Positions 21,651 through 30,422 of a stretch of 64,000 nucleotides of DNA are shown piece by piece (position 1 is the first letter of the stretch; each line of letters opens with the position of its first letter). The stretch covers positions 930,001-994,000 of the forward strand of contig NC_019701.1 of assembly GCF_000317065.1 (NCBI RefSeq), read 5' to 3'. A program made the translations under genes and the position numbers. A model generated the notes under the pieces. It was not told where the DNA came from. It worked only from the letters and a program-made list of their open reading frames with translations, and searched no databases. This DNA is from Pseudanabaena sp. PCC 7367. Lineage in GTDB: Bacteria > Cyanobacteriota > Cyanobacteriia > Pseudanabaenales > Pseudanabaenaceae.

Positions 21651-21682
21651 AAAAAATCGAGCAGGTATTTACCCGCCCGATT
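21651..21682 (-). terminator. Terminator of the YHS lipoprotein gene
   Basis: On minus, AATCG-GC-GGT-type sequence pairs across a 4-nt loop (21682 to 21655, two mismatches), followed by six U residues (A-run 21651-21656). It lies 104 nt past the stop of the YHS gene. Confidence 0.7.
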
Positions 21683-21785
21683 GCTTTAGATGTAATTAAG
21701 AGTTTTAGAAACCGTAAGGTTACGACAGTAGAAAAATTTGGTTGAGCTAATTATGGCTTTAGTTTAGATCGCCATAACCATCGAA

Positions 21786-22457
21786 CTAGCTATCGAGCAC
21801 ACCAGGCCAGTTGGCATCAGCCTGGCTGATGTAACCAGGGATGTCTTTTTCCCAACGTTTCTGGATTTTCTTGCTCACGTTGAGGTAGAGCTTGCCATCA
21901 ACAATTGTCCAGGCATCAGGATCGATCGGTGCAGTGGTTCCCTGGCTGACCGCATAGGCGCAATAGCCACCATATTGGGGCGCAAATTCTTCTGGGTTAC
22001 TGGCAAACTTATCGCGGTTCTCGGCGCTAGAAAAATGCCAGATTGCCCCTTGCCATTCATAGGCAAATTCATCACTTCCCTCTACTGGGCCGCCCTCAGT
22101 AAAGTAGGCCACCGGGTCAATGCCACGGATCGCTACGCCATTGTCAACAAACACAGCGTTAGCATAGTTCTTTGCGGCACATGGATTAGAGGCACCAGCG
22201 CAAGGGTCTTTAGCAGCGCAAGGATCAGCGGCGCAGGGGTCTTTAGCGGCGCAGGGGTCTTTGGCAGCGCAGGGATCTTTGGCAGCGCAGGGATCTTTGG
22301 CAGCACAGGGATCTTTGGCGGCACAGGGATCGGCAACATCAGTAGTGGTAGCGGGAGAGCCAGGATCAGGTGCTGTAGTTGTGCCAGGACTACAGCTAGC
22401 CAATAAAGTCAACAGGACGATCGAGGAGATCGTGGTGGCAAAATACTTAACTTTCAT
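21786..22457 (-). CDS. YHS-domain lipoprotein with nine-cysteine repeat
   Basis: 223 residues. The N-terminus has a lipoprotein signal with lipobox LLASC (Cys22). Residues 43-96 are built of DPCAAK hexapeptides with nine Cys at regular 5-7 residue steps (45, 51, 57, 63, 69, 75, 80, 86, 93). The C-terminal part, about 103-175, is a YHS domain (GIDPVAYFTEGGPVEGSDEF, then WHFSSAENRDKFASNPEEFAP and YGGYCAYAVSQG). YHS domains occur in metal-handling proteins and heavy-metal ATPases, and short Cys-rich repeats can bind Cu, Zn or Cd, so a periplasmic metal-buffering lipoprotein is a reasonable inference. It stands alone with its own terminator; no metal transporter gene is adjacent. Confidence 0.85.
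   Translation of the reverse strand: MKVKYFATTISSIVLLTLLASCSPGTTTAPDPGSPATTTDVADPCAAKDPCAAKDPCAAKDPCAAKDPCAAKDPCAADPCAAKDPCAGASNPCAAKNYANAVFVDNGVAIRGIDPVAYFTEGGPVEGSDEFAYEWQGAIWHFSSAENRDKFASNPEEFAPQYGGYCAYAVSQGTTAPIDPDAWTIVDGKLYLNVSKKIQKRWEKDIPGYISQADANWPGVLDS
22170..22331 (-). repeat. 18-bp tandem repeat encoding DPCAAK
   Basis: About eight and a half units of an 18-bp sequence (one shortened to 15 bp, the last ones diverged) within the YHS gene. Near-identity of the central units points to recent unit-wise expansion. Confidence 0.9.
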
Positions 22458-23377
22458 GGAGATTATTTTCCCTCTACTAATAAATTACTTGAGTTACGAA
22501 TGAATTGATTGGAATTGAGTCAGAACTAATCGGTTTGTGCGATCGAAAATTGAATAATTCTACTTTTTGGTATGATTGAGGTTGAAATTAAGCCCTATCC
22601 CAATCGCAACATACACATTGCTTGAGTCTGTGATGTTTGCTTGACAATGTTCAATGGTTCAACCTATTGGTAATTTAACCAAGAGCGCGTTAAGCCATTT
22701 AGTTAACCGGGAAATCGGTGCAGTCCAAAATTACTTGTTCAACCGCGTCGCCCATTTGGGTGATTTGTAATTTTTACGGTGGCGATCGCATTTTGGATTG
22801 CTAAATCGCTAAAAAAGTTGTTATTCCCCTGTAGATCAAAGGTGTTAAGAGCTGAGAATATTCATATACATAGGGCTGTACATAGCGCTGTACATAGGGT
22901 TGAGTCATTAGCGATGCCCATTAACTAAAATAATTACCTCACATCTAGCGATCAAAGATTAGAGCAGCTTGAGTAAATGCCAAAAAATTTTTAAGCTCTG
23001 CTTAGATCCATCTCATCCATAGCCACGTATATTAAATGGAGCAAAACTATAGTTAAGCTGGCAACCCTTAAAATCAAAAGCGGCTAGTTAGGTGTGTTGA
23101 AGGATAACCAGTTTGTTTGCCTACAGCTTGCAGGCGATCGCAAAGGAGCTAACTCCTTGCTTTGCTGGATCAGTTTTGGCAAAAGACTGAATCAAGGGCG
23201 GCAGAGATTTTTAATCTTATCTTTGTTGCTTTATATTGATATTGCAATTTTGATCACAAACCGATCGGCCGATAAACACTAAATAAACACTAATAAAAAC
23301 CGATAAACGTTGATAAAGTAAGCTGCCAGCGATCGACTATAACCATATATCCTCACTCATAGGCAAGACTCTGGGCT
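22458..23377. other. 920-bp spacer before the ECF sigma operon
   Basis: Divergent spacer. A plus-strand frame at about 23094 has no recognisable product. It includes the 12-bp triple repeat at 22867-22902. Promoters of the YHS gene and of the sigma factor must lie here but could not be fixed. Confidence 0.45.
22867..22902. repeat. 12-bp direct repeat, three copies
   Basis: TACATAGGGCTG occurs three times in tandem (22867-22878, 22879-22890, 22891-22902) with one or two changes. It lies about 480 bp before the sigma factor gene; operator function is possible but unproved. Confidence 0.6.
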
Positions 23378-23935
23378 ATGAATCTATCATCCAAATCAGA
23401 CACGGAATTATTCCGGGCGCTCCAGTCTGGCAATCACAAAGCCCTTGGTGTTCTTTACGATCGCTACGGCACTGTTGTCTATCGTCTCGCGTTGCGGATT
23501 TTGGGGAATCCAGCGGAGGCAGAAGATCTTACCCAAGATATCTTTGTCTCATTCTGGCGCAAAAATAATTACGATCCCGATCGCGGTTCGGTGAGTGTGT
23601 TTTTAATGACTCTGACTAGATCTAGAGCGATCGATCGGATTCGGAAATCACGCACCAAGCAAAAATTCTTGCAAAAACTCGGACGTGGTGATTCTTTGTT
23701 TAGTCCCGGTAATCTTATGGAACAAGTTTCATTATCGGAGGTTGCTAAACTGGTGCGATCGGCACTCCAACAACTGCCAGAAAATCAGCGACAGGTTTTA
23801 GAGATGGCCTACTATGACGGTATGAGTCAATCGGAAATCAATCGCGCGCTGAATATTCCGCTAGGGACTGTGAAAACTCGCGCCCGTCAGGGGCTGATTA
23901 AACTTAGACATATACTAAAAGATTTGGTGGAATAG
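23378..23935 (+). CDS. ECF-type (group 3/4) RNA polymerase sigma factor
   Basis: 185 residues with region 2 (about 12-95: YDRYGTVVYRLALRILGNPAEAEDLTQDIFVSFWR and SRAIDRIRKSR) and region 4 (about 125-180: LPENQRQVLEMAYYDGMSQSEI and IPLGTVKTRARQGL) but no region 1 or 3, the ECF layout. It directs RNA polymerase to a stress regulon and is normally held inactive by an anti-sigma partner. The next gene begins 3 nt after its stop and encodes such a partner, so the two are one operon and translationally close. The inducing signal is not visible. Confidence 0.94.
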   Translation: MNLSSKSDTELFRALQSGNHKALGVLYDRYGTVVYRLALRILGNPAEAEDLTQDIFVSFWRKNNYDPDRGSVSVFLMTLTRSRAIDRIRKSRTKQKFLQKLGRGDSLFSPGNLMEQVSLSEVAKLVRSALQQLPENQRQVLEMAYYDGMSQSEINRALNIPLGTVKTRARQGLIKLRHILKDLVE

Positions 23936-23938
23936 GAA

Positions 23939-24721
23939 ATGGAATCCCTGCAAGAGTCGCAAAATTGGCAAGAGCTTTTGGCTGGTTATGTGCTTGGTGA
24001 TCTGAACCCCCAGGAGGAGGCTCAGGTCAAGCAATATTTGAGCGAGCATCCCGAAGCAGAACGCGAGATTTTGGCGTTGGAGCAAAGTTTGGCGCTGTTG
24101 CCATTTGCCTTGCCGGAGGCTGCCCCACCGGAAAGCTTGAAATCAAATTTATTGGCGCAGGTGGAAGCTGATATTGCCCAGGAGGCTGCATCGTCATTGC
24201 CGCAAATTGGACAAGTTGAGCGGGTTTTTCAACCGCACCGATCGCCAAAATTTGGCCGCTTAATCGCCGCCGCGATCGCAATTGTGGCAGTTGGCTTAGG
24301 TGGTTATAGCTGGAGTTTGCAAAGGAAATTAGCCATCGCCCAACAGGATTTGGATGCATACCACAAGGCGATCGCCATGTTGCGACAGCCTGACAATCGT
24401 TTGTTAGCTTTGCAAGGCATGAAGAATCTAGAAGGTGCTACGGGCAGCTTTGTGATTACGCCAGGCATGGAAGCCGCGGTATTATCAGTGCAAAATCTAG
24501 AGCAGTTGCCACCGGGGATGGTCTATAGCATGTGGGCCTATGTGGATGGTAAAAAGGTCGATTGTGTAGAATTTCGCCCTGGTCAAGATGGCAAGGTGTT
24601 TATGACCGTACCCCTCGATCGCGTTTTAACCAATACCCAACTGGTTGAAGTGACGGTGGAGAAAGCAGGCACGCTCAAACCATCAGGAGAAATGGTGATG
24701 AAGGGCGATCTCTCGGTTTAG
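23939..24721 (+). CDS. Anti-sigma factor, RskA-like membrane protein
   Basis: 260 residues. The N-terminal cytoplasmic part (LLAGYVLGDLNPQEEAQVKQYL, about 14-36) is the anti-sigma helical domain seen before RskA domains. No HxxxCxxC zinc motif is present. One membrane segment lies at about 100-123, followed by a short coiled segment and a C-terminal periplasmic RskA-type beta domain (about 155-258, PPGMVYSMWAYVDGK near 187-201). It should sequester the ECF sigma factor encoded just upstream and release it on a periplasmic or envelope signal, probably by proteolysis. A rhomboid protease is encoded elsewhere in the window but no link is shown. Confidence 0.9.
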   Translation: MESLQESQNWQELLAGYVLGDLNPQEEAQVKQYLSEHPEAEREILALEQSLALLPFALPEAAPPESLKSNLLAQVEADIAQEAASSLPQIGQVERVFQPHRSPKFGRLIAAAIAIVAVGLGGYSWSLQRKLAIAQQDLDAYHKAIAMLRQPDNRLLALQGMKNLEGATGSFVITPGMEAAVLSVQNLEQLPPGMVYSMWAYVDGKKVDCVEFRPGQDGKVFMTVPLDRVLTNTQLVEVTVEKAGTLKPSGEMVMKGDLSV

Positions 24722-25031
24722 TCTGTTCAAATCCAGTTTGGAGCTAAAACTGAGAGTATAAATGGAAGTCTAATTTTCCAGGTTTCTCACTAATAGACTG
24801 TTCTGATCTGATCATTCTGAGCATAAGGAGCAGTCTGCCACGATCATTACTAAGTTTGGTATTCATTTGCGATTGAGCATAATTTGCCAACGTGGATTAT
24901 TTACACTGCAATGGCATATCAGGTTATCAAAATATACAATACATCTAATTATTCGAGTTATTCGAGAAAGTCGCCCGCGCTCTACCAGCATGGGCGATTT
25001 AATTACTATTTCAGGGTTGTTTGATCAACAA
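24722..25031. other. Convergent spacer between anti-sigma and porin-like genes
   Basis: 310 bp. A 6-7-bp inverted repeat, TCGCCC/GGGCGA at 24971-24997, is followed on minus by CTTTCT and might end the outer-membrane protein transcript, but its U-run is poor. Nothing else is supportable. Confidence 0.4.
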
Positions 25032-25562
25032 TTAGAATTGGAATCCGACCCCACCCTGGAAGGAAGCAGTAGTGCCAGCACCACTCTCAAAGCTATCGAT
25101 CGCCACGATCGCATTACTATAGAGCAATACATTTTCATTTAAACTAACTTCTACCCCTGGCTGCACCACATAGGCATTGCGATCGCCCAGCAGGGTACTA
25201 TTGTCATCTACTACAAACGAGCCACCCGCACCCACAAACAGGTTAGTGCGATCGCCTACCGGTAGGTCATAGGAAATAGTCGGTACAACCGCAGTACCAC
25301 CATTACCGAACAAAACCGAAGTACGCAACGAAACTGGTGCATCTTCAAACTTATAGCGACCGGAAATGTTTGCCCCTAAATTATCATCAGGATTCCCCTT
25401 GTCAGTGGTCAGTGAAGCACCTGCTCCTAAATAGCTACCGGGGGTCAGATCGCCAGCCCTGCCGAATTCATTTGCACTAGCTGGATTAGCAAAGCCGAGG
25501 GCAGAAACGGCGGAAACAGTAGCGATCGCTAAGGAGGTCAAAATTTGGTGTGAGGTTTTCAT
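25032..25562 (-). CDS. Outer-membrane beta-barrel protein, porin-like
   Basis: 176 residues. A signal peptide (MKTSHQILTSLAIATVSAVSALGFANPASA) is cut after the ASA at about residue 30. The mature part alternates hydrophobic and polar residues in short strands with turns rich in Gly, Asp and Asn (LGAGASLTTDKGNPDDNLG, LFVGAGGSFVVDD) and ends in GGVGFQF; a C-terminal Phe is the usual beta-barrel assembly signal. It fits a small 8-stranded barrel. The gene is convergent with the sigma/anti-sigma operon, whose signal is expected to come from the envelope; a regulatory link is a guess. Confidence 0.72.
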   Translation of the reverse strand: MKTSHQILTSLAIATVSAVSALGFANPASANEFGRAGDLTPGSYLGAGASLTTDKGNPDDNLGANISGRYKFEDAPVSLRTSVLFGNGGTAVVPTISYDLPVGDRTNLFVGAGGSFVVDDNSTLLGDRNAYVVQPGVEVSLNENVLLYSNAIVAIDSFESGAGTTASFQGGVGFQF

Positions 25563-26096
25563 AGGATTACTCCTGATTCTGATTGAATCTAATTGATTGG
25601 TGTGGTTTGAATCCTGGCGCGATTCTGGGCAGTTGTTGATCCAAGCGGTAAATCTGGGCTATGCAACAGATCCCGTCTCGTTACTGCATTTTTGAATCGA
25701 TCGCCGTACTAACCTGTTTTGCATATGTGTTTGGTTAGTACACCCCTTTTGACTGGCCTGGTTCCCTGGCAGTTCCAAAGTTTAACCAGATCCACCTGCT
25801 CGAATTAGGCAAATATGCTTAGTTGCTAATGGTGTTAATCGTGCAAACCTTGCCAACTAATTTTTAACTCACCTCAACTTGCTATGATCAAGGCGATCTG
25901 TGCAGGATTCTTGATCGCCAACCTGGGACGTGCCAACTCTCAGGCGGTCTGATCAACTGACCGAAATAGTGATTTAGCTGCTTACCAAATGCTCATATAG
26001 CCACTGAGATAATGATTACCGCATTTCAAGATTGGACTTTTACAAAAACTCTAATTCAAGCAAGATTAAAGCGATTAATTTAAGGAATGATTTGAT
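25563..26096. other. Divergent spacer between outer-membrane protein and SDR genes
   Basis: 534 bp with no convincing open frame. It must hold both promoters. AAGGA lies about 11 nt before the SDR start. Confidence 0.45.
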
Positions 26097-26840
26097 ATGA
26101 GCGCAGCCGCTAGAGCAAAAGTAGCGCAAGTAGCGAAAGTAGCAATGGTAGTGGGGGTTGGCCCTGGCTTGGGGGCAGCGATCGCTAAAAAGTTTGCCCT
26201 GGGCGGTTTTGCGGTGGCGATCATCGCCAGAGATGCTGAGAAGTTAAGCGATCTCAAAACTGAAATCAATCATGATGGTGGTATTGCAGTTCCCTTTGCT
26301 GCCGACATAACCGACCCGGATGCAGTAGTGGCGATCAGCGATCGGATCAAAACTGAATTAGGCGCGCCAGAGGTGTTGATCTATAATGCCGGAGCTTTTG
26401 CGATGAAGGGCATTTTGGAGCTAGAGCCAGCCATGTTTGAGCAAAGTTGGCGAGTTAACTGCTTTGGCGCTTTCCTGGCTGTGCAGCAAGTTTTACCAGA
26501 AATGCTAGAAAAAGGCAGCGGCTCAATTTTGTTTACGGGGGCAACTGCGGCACTGCGCGGTGGAGCCAAGTTTGCCAGCCTGGCGGTGGGTAAGTTTGGC
26601 CTGCGGGCATTAGCGCAATCGCTGGCGCGGGAGTTTGGGAGCCAGGGCATTCATGTGGCGCATATTATTATTGATGGCATGATCAACACCGCCAGAGTGA
26701 GGGAGATGGTGGGCGATCGAGATCCAGCTACACTTCTAGATCCTGCGGCGATCGCTGATGCTTATTGGCAAATTTATCAACAGCCCCCCACTGCCTGGAC
26801 GTTGGAAATAGATTTGCGGCCAGCTACGGAAAAGTTCTAA
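26097..26840 (+). CDS. Short-chain dehydrogenase/reductase-like protein lacking the catalytic Tyr
   Basis: 247 residues with a Rossmann fold: the glycine motif VVGVGPGLGAAIA (about 18-30), an NAG-like YNAGAF near 98-103, and SDR elements up to the C-terminus. In classical SDRs a YxxxK pair is followed by an aliphatic helix; here the aligned segment is FASLAVGKFGLRALAQSLA, where Lys is kept but the Tyr position is Leu (or Phe, depending on the alignment). The GIHVAHIIIDGMI tract after it is typical of a particular SDR group often seen in proteobacteria. The protein may bind NAD(P)(H) without classical dehydrogenase activity. ATG start with AAGGA upstream. No adjacent partner. Confidence 0.85.
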   Translation: MSAAARAKVAQVAKVAMVVGVGPGLGAAIAKKFALGGFAVAIIARDAEKLSDLKTEINHDGGIAVPFAADITDPDAVVAISDRIKTELGAPEVLIYNAGAFAMKGILELEPAMFEQSWRVNCFGAFLAVQQVLPEMLEKGSGSILFTGATAALRGGAKFASLAVGKFGLRALAQSLAREFGSQGIHVAHIIIDGMINTARVREMVGDRDPATLLDPAAIADAYWQIYQQPPTAWTLEIDLRPATEKF

Positions 26841-26872
26841 ATCAAATTAGTTCTACTTGGCTCTACTTGGTT

Positions 26873-27058
26873 CTACAACAGCGGCACAGAAATTGGCGTG
26901 ACCACACCAGTAATGATAGCGATCATGAGGCTAAAGAATAATAACAACAGGCCATCGGTAATACGCATAGTCATAATTTTTGATAAGGCTTGTGAGCATT
27001 GAGCATGGGGGTAAGGATGAGGCGATCGATCATGTTGATAATTTTGGTGCTTATCCAT
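26873..27058 (-). CDS. Possible small membrane protein, 61 residues
   Basis: An open frame from ATG 27058 encodes a His-rich hydrophilic start and a C-terminal hydrophobic segment (DGLLLLFFSLMIAIITGVVT, about 35-54). It is just downstream of the alpha/beta hydrolase gene on the same strand. No ribosome binding site is obvious and I do not recognise it as any known small photosystem or NDH subunit. Confidence 0.28.
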   Translation of the reverse strand: MDKHQNYQHDRSPHPYPHAQCSQALSKIMTMRITDGLLLLFFSLMIAIITGVVTPISVPLL

Positions 27059-27074
27059 AATTAAAAGACTTTGA

Positions 27075-27887
27075 TTACAACGCTTTAGAAACCTTGAGTG
27101 GGTTGGCTTCAAGCTGCTTAGCCTTGTTGATATCATTGCTAGTGGCAATCTCGGCCTGTAGTGGCGATCGGCGATCGGTGCAATTCATTAACGTCCGCCA
27201 GAACAAAATAAGCTGCCTACCCACCAACTGTGGCTCAAAGTAATGGAAAAAATGCTGCCCCTTGGCACATTCCCACAGGCGATCGCCCTCCTTGAAATAC
27301 TGCAACCACCCATGCAGGGCATCGCTATCCACAATCAGATCATCGCGGCTACCACAAACCAACAATGGCACAGTCACGCTAGCAGGCTCAATATAGGTTT
27401 GCTGGACAAGGGAGTGAAGCGACAGGGAATCGTCGATATCCCTGGCCAAAATTTCAATTAGCCCCTTCAACATCTGGCGATCGGTGCAGCCAAACAAGCG
27501 ATGTACCATTTGCGCCAGAACCATCTCACGGCTATAGGGCAAAAGATTCCGCGCCACATAATATTGAAATTTCCAATCCTGAGCCGGATTCACCCCTACT
27601 GCCAGGAGCGTCAATGATTTAACCAATTCGGGATAATGGCGGGCATATATTAGCCCCAGCAAGCCATTGATGCCATGCCCCACTAAATGGATCGGCTGAT
27701 TATGTTGGACTATATATTCATGTAAAAGCGTTAGGGCAGTATCGATCGAGTTGGGCTCATCTGGCTCCAGGCTAAAATCCCATCGCGCGACCCGTTTTTG
27801 CTTGGCCAGATAGTTTTGCAAGGGGCGATCGAAACGACGCAGCGCTTTGCTGGTGTTGAGATAGAGCACTTCAGGGGCTAAGTTCAT
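27075..27887 (-). CDS. Alpha/beta-hydrolase-fold protein with altered nucleophile motif
   Basis: 270 residues from ATG 27887, with AGGAA upstream (an in-frame TTG one codon earlier is the alternative). The fold is indicated by HLVGHGINGLLGLIYARHYPELVKSLTLLAV (about 69-99), the beta-strand/turn/helix region of the nucleophile elbow. The consensus GxSxG is here GHGING, so the serine is replaced by Gly. A late His region (GQHFFHYF near 219-226) and an Asp (GSRDDLIVD near 194-202) occur at the usual places of the other triad members. Most likely a non-classical or catalytically altered member; a chaperone or binding role is possible. It is divergent from the spacer leading to ppa. Confidence 0.8.
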   Translation of the reverse strand: MNLAPEVLYLNTSKALRRFDRPLQNYLAKQKRVARWDFSLEPDEPNSIDTALTLLHEYIVQHNQPIHLVGHGINGLLGLIYARHYPELVKSLTLLAVGVNPAQDWKFQYYVARNLLPYSREMVLAQMVHRLFGCTDRQMLKGLIEILARDIDDSLSLHSLVQQTYIEPASVTVPLLVCGSRDDLIVDSDALHGWLQYFKEGDRLWECAKGQHFFHYFEPQLVGRQLILFWRTLMNCTDRRSPLQAEIATSNDINKAKQLEANPLKVSKAL

Positions 27888-28735
27888 CAAATCTTGTTTC
27901 CTGGTTTATTGGTCTTTATTGGTCAAAAGGACTGGCGATAAATAGCTAATGCTTATTGCAAATGATTATTATTTATCGATTAGTCTAAGCGATCACAGGG
28001 TAGTTGACAATAGTTATCAATAAGTAGCTAGCCATAACATGTAAAATGCGGGCATAGATATAGGCAGAAAGCTATACTCCGAAGACTATTGCCACTTAGC
28101 TAAGATTTATTGCTTGCCCTGAGCTGAAGGCAATTTATTTAACTCCAGCCTTAGAGGTTGATGTCGATCGCGTCAGGTCAGTCAGGATCTTGCCCCAAAG
28201 CCCAAGATATCTATCTGCAAGCCATAGCCCATCTACCAGAGGCCGCTCAATCAATCGAACTTTATAATTGATTAATTGACATTCATTACTGATAAGTGTA
28301 AATTACAAATGGACATATTAAAAACAACTACCTACCAATGCGACATTGGGGTTTTATGTGTTCCTCTCTTGATTTCTATTCAGGCGAAGCTTATGTGGCG
28401 ATCGCCTGTTTTTGCTTGGCTGATTGCGATTGAAGGGGGAGAGGCCAGGCTGATGTAATGGGTATTGAAGTATATGAATATCCCTTGAAGCAGCGAGCAG
28501 CAGCCGGACTTTAGAAGAGCCTTATTGAAGATGGCAAGTGATGGAGCGATCAAAATATAAAACCTTGGCAAATAACAAACCAGCCACTGCAACGATCGGC
28601 GAGTGACTGGTTCCAGCTAAATATTCGATCAATATTCAGCACATATTCAATGCCTGTTTAATGCATATTCGATCTTGGGGCTAAGGGTAATTGGGGGTTG
28701 GGCAATTACCGATCGCTAGTTTTTTGGTAGATAGA
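27888..28735. other. 850-bp spacer between hydrolase gene and ppa
   Basis: No gene is supported. A 60-codon plus-strand frame near 28276 has no recognisable product. The right end carries the probable ppa terminator. The left part is AT-rich with short repeats of TTTATTGGTC at about 27905. Confidence 0.45.
28578..28612 (-). terminator. Probable terminator of ppa
   Basis: AACCAG-CACT at 28578-28588 pairs with AGTG-CTGGTT at 28602-28612 (one mismatch, 13-nt loop). On minus it is followed by TGTTATTTG. The hairpin is clear, the U-run is interrupted. It lies 124 nt past the ppa stop. Confidence 0.5.
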
Positions 28736-29245
28736 CTACTTGGCTGCCGCGATCGACTTTGCTACCAATGCATTCACCGCATCCAAGCCTTCCCAACCTC
28801 TAATTTCGGTTTCTTTTTTCTCCAGATTCTTGTAAGAACGGAAGAACTCGGCAATTTCTTCGAGACGGTGGGAAGCAATATCCTTCAGGCCAGTTACTTC
28901 GGCATAGCGGGGATCTTTGGCCGGCACGCAGAGGATCTTTTCATCCCGATCGCCACCATCAATCATAATCAACATGCCCAACGGGCGAGCGGCAATCACG
29001 CAACCAGGGAAAGTCGGTTGATCCATAATTACCATGCCATCGAGGGGATCGCCATCATCGGCAAGGGTGTTGGGCACAAACCCATAATCATAGGGGTATT
29101 GCACCGACGAATAAAGCACGCGATCGAGGGCAAAGGCGTTGAGATCTTTGTCAAACTCGTATTTGTTTTTGCTGCCGCCGGGGATTTCGATCAATACGTT
29201 GAGGATGCCTGGCTTGGGCTGTGGTGCAATCAAGGACAAATCCAT
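28736..29245 (-). CDS. ppa: Inorganic pyrophosphatase
   Basis: A 169-residue family I soluble pyrophosphatase that hydrolyses pyrophosphate to two phosphates and so drives biosynthetic reactions forward. The metal-binding signature [10 protein letters not shown] (near 63-72) is intact and the segments [11 protein letters not shown] (near 20-30), [11 protein letters not shown] (near 50-60) and CVPAKDPRY are as in the family. Start ATG 29245. It is divergent from the GIDE-like gene with 278 bp between. Confidence 0.97.
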   Translation of the reverse strand: MDLSLIAPQPKPGILNVLIEIPGGSKNKYEFDKDLNAFALDRVLYSSVQYPYDYGFVPNTLADDGDPLDGMVIMDQPTFPGCVIAARPLGMLIMIDGGDRDEKILCVPAKDPRYAEVTGLKDIASHRLEEIAEFFRSYKNLEKKETEIRGWEGLDAVNALVAKSIAAAK

Positions 29246-29523
29246 ACCTAAGTTTAAATACTCCTAAATTAAGATCTAAAGTGCGAAGTTTTATTAACTA
29301 CACTAACCACGGCCATGAATAGCCTGGTTGTGGTTCTTACTAAGTATAGGTTGTTAGGTAACATCAATTTTGAAATTTTGGGATCACTTCTGTTTGGCTT
29401 AATATTTGTTTTAGGCAGCTTGCATACTTAAGTGGCTCTACAGTCTATTTGGGTGCGTTTCAAAATTGGGTAATGTCTGAGCAACCATATTGCAATGACA
29501 GCTCAAAAATATAATTAACCAAA

Positions 29524-30237
29524 ATGGAAAAACTAGTATTTGGCCTGGTTGGCACGATCGTTTTGCTGGTTGGCAGCGGCTTGATCTATGCTGCCTATCG
29601 CAAGATGAAAGTTTTTATGGATTGCCCTCCTGGCAAAATCTACGAGGCCACGATCGGTAAAAATATTGCCCTCAATGGTAACATCTCAGCAGAATCGAGC
29701 TTAAACAGTCCATTTACCCAAGCCGATTGCCTATTCTGGCTGGATTCCGTGGTGGAAGTTGTGCGCAGGGGCAAAAGCACCAAGACGATCGTGCTTCATA
29801 ATCAGTTTTCCGAGCAACCGTTTATGCTCTCTGATGGTTCTGGACATATTGAAGTGATTCCAGACAACGTTCAGCTTAAGGGCAAACCCCATTTTCAGTC
29901 TCGTCAGGGGGCATTCAGAGGTTTTAAAGACGAGCGCGCCGATCGGATTCTGGCGGATTTGGACATCAATCCCAAGATGATGATGTTCAGGCGAGCAATT
30001 ACGGTCGAGGAGCGTTTACTTGTGCCGAATCAAGAAATTTATGTGTGGGGTGAGGTAGTTAATATGCCCCAATTAGACGATCGCCATGATCGCAAATTAT
30101 TTCGCAAATTATTACCCAAGCTAATGTCCGATCGGCCTAAGAGCGCTTTCTATTTGGAAGTTGCTGGATTTGCTTTATTGGGCTTGGTGTTTGTGCTGGT
30201 TGGCTTGGGGATGCTCGTGAATACTTTCCAGATGTAA
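29524..30237 (+). CDS. GIDE-domain-like two-membrane-segment protein
   Basis: 237 residues. A membrane segment at about 4-23 and another at about 209-232 flank a soluble domain that matches the pattern of the GIDE/BAM domain known from mitochondrial and chloroplast E3 ligases (MULAN/SP1) and their bacterial homologues: SLNSPFTQADCLFWLDSVVE (about 59-78), PFMLSDGSGHIEVIPDNV (about 99-116) and ITVEERLLVPNQEIYVWGEV (about 159-178). No RING finger is present, as in bacteria. The role in bacteria is unknown. Start ATG 29524; no close neighbours on the same strand except the J-protein gene 185 bp later. Confidence 0.72.
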   Translation: MEKLVFGLVGTIVLLVGSGLIYAAYRKMKVFMDCPPGKIYEATIGKNIALNGNISAESSLNSPFTQADCLFWLDSVVEVVRRGKSTKTIVLHNQFSEQPFMLSDGSGHIEVIPDNVQLKGKPHFQSRQGAFRGFKDERADRILADLDINPKMMMFRRAITVEERLLVPNQEIYVWGEVVNMPQLDDRHDRKLFRKLLPKLMSDRPKSAFYLEVAGFALLGLVFVLVGLGMLVNTFQM

Positions 30238-30422
30238 GCTCAAAATCTCGCTCTACTTGAGTTCAGTTTCTTCTGCCAGGATCTTGCACCCAATTTAAGC
30301 TACCCCTACTATGGGATCAGGCTGAAGCCGTGAAACTAATTATTCGCGTGAATATCGATTGAATATTGATTGCATATACTAAAAAAAGGCTCAGCCAGTG
30401 TTAGCCAGAAATTTATTCCTCT

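Noticed and set aside
23094-23282. 62-codon frame before the sigma operon
   Set aside because: No features supporting a gene.
24867-25142. 91-codon plus-strand frame
   Set aside because: Its second half is antisense to the beta-barrel gene.
28276-28458. 60-codon plus-strand frame in the spacer before ppa
   Set aside because: No support beyond being open.
28691-29251. 186-codon plus-strand frame over ppa
   Set aside because: Exactly antisense to a well-conserved pyrophosphatase gene; the product has no family features.
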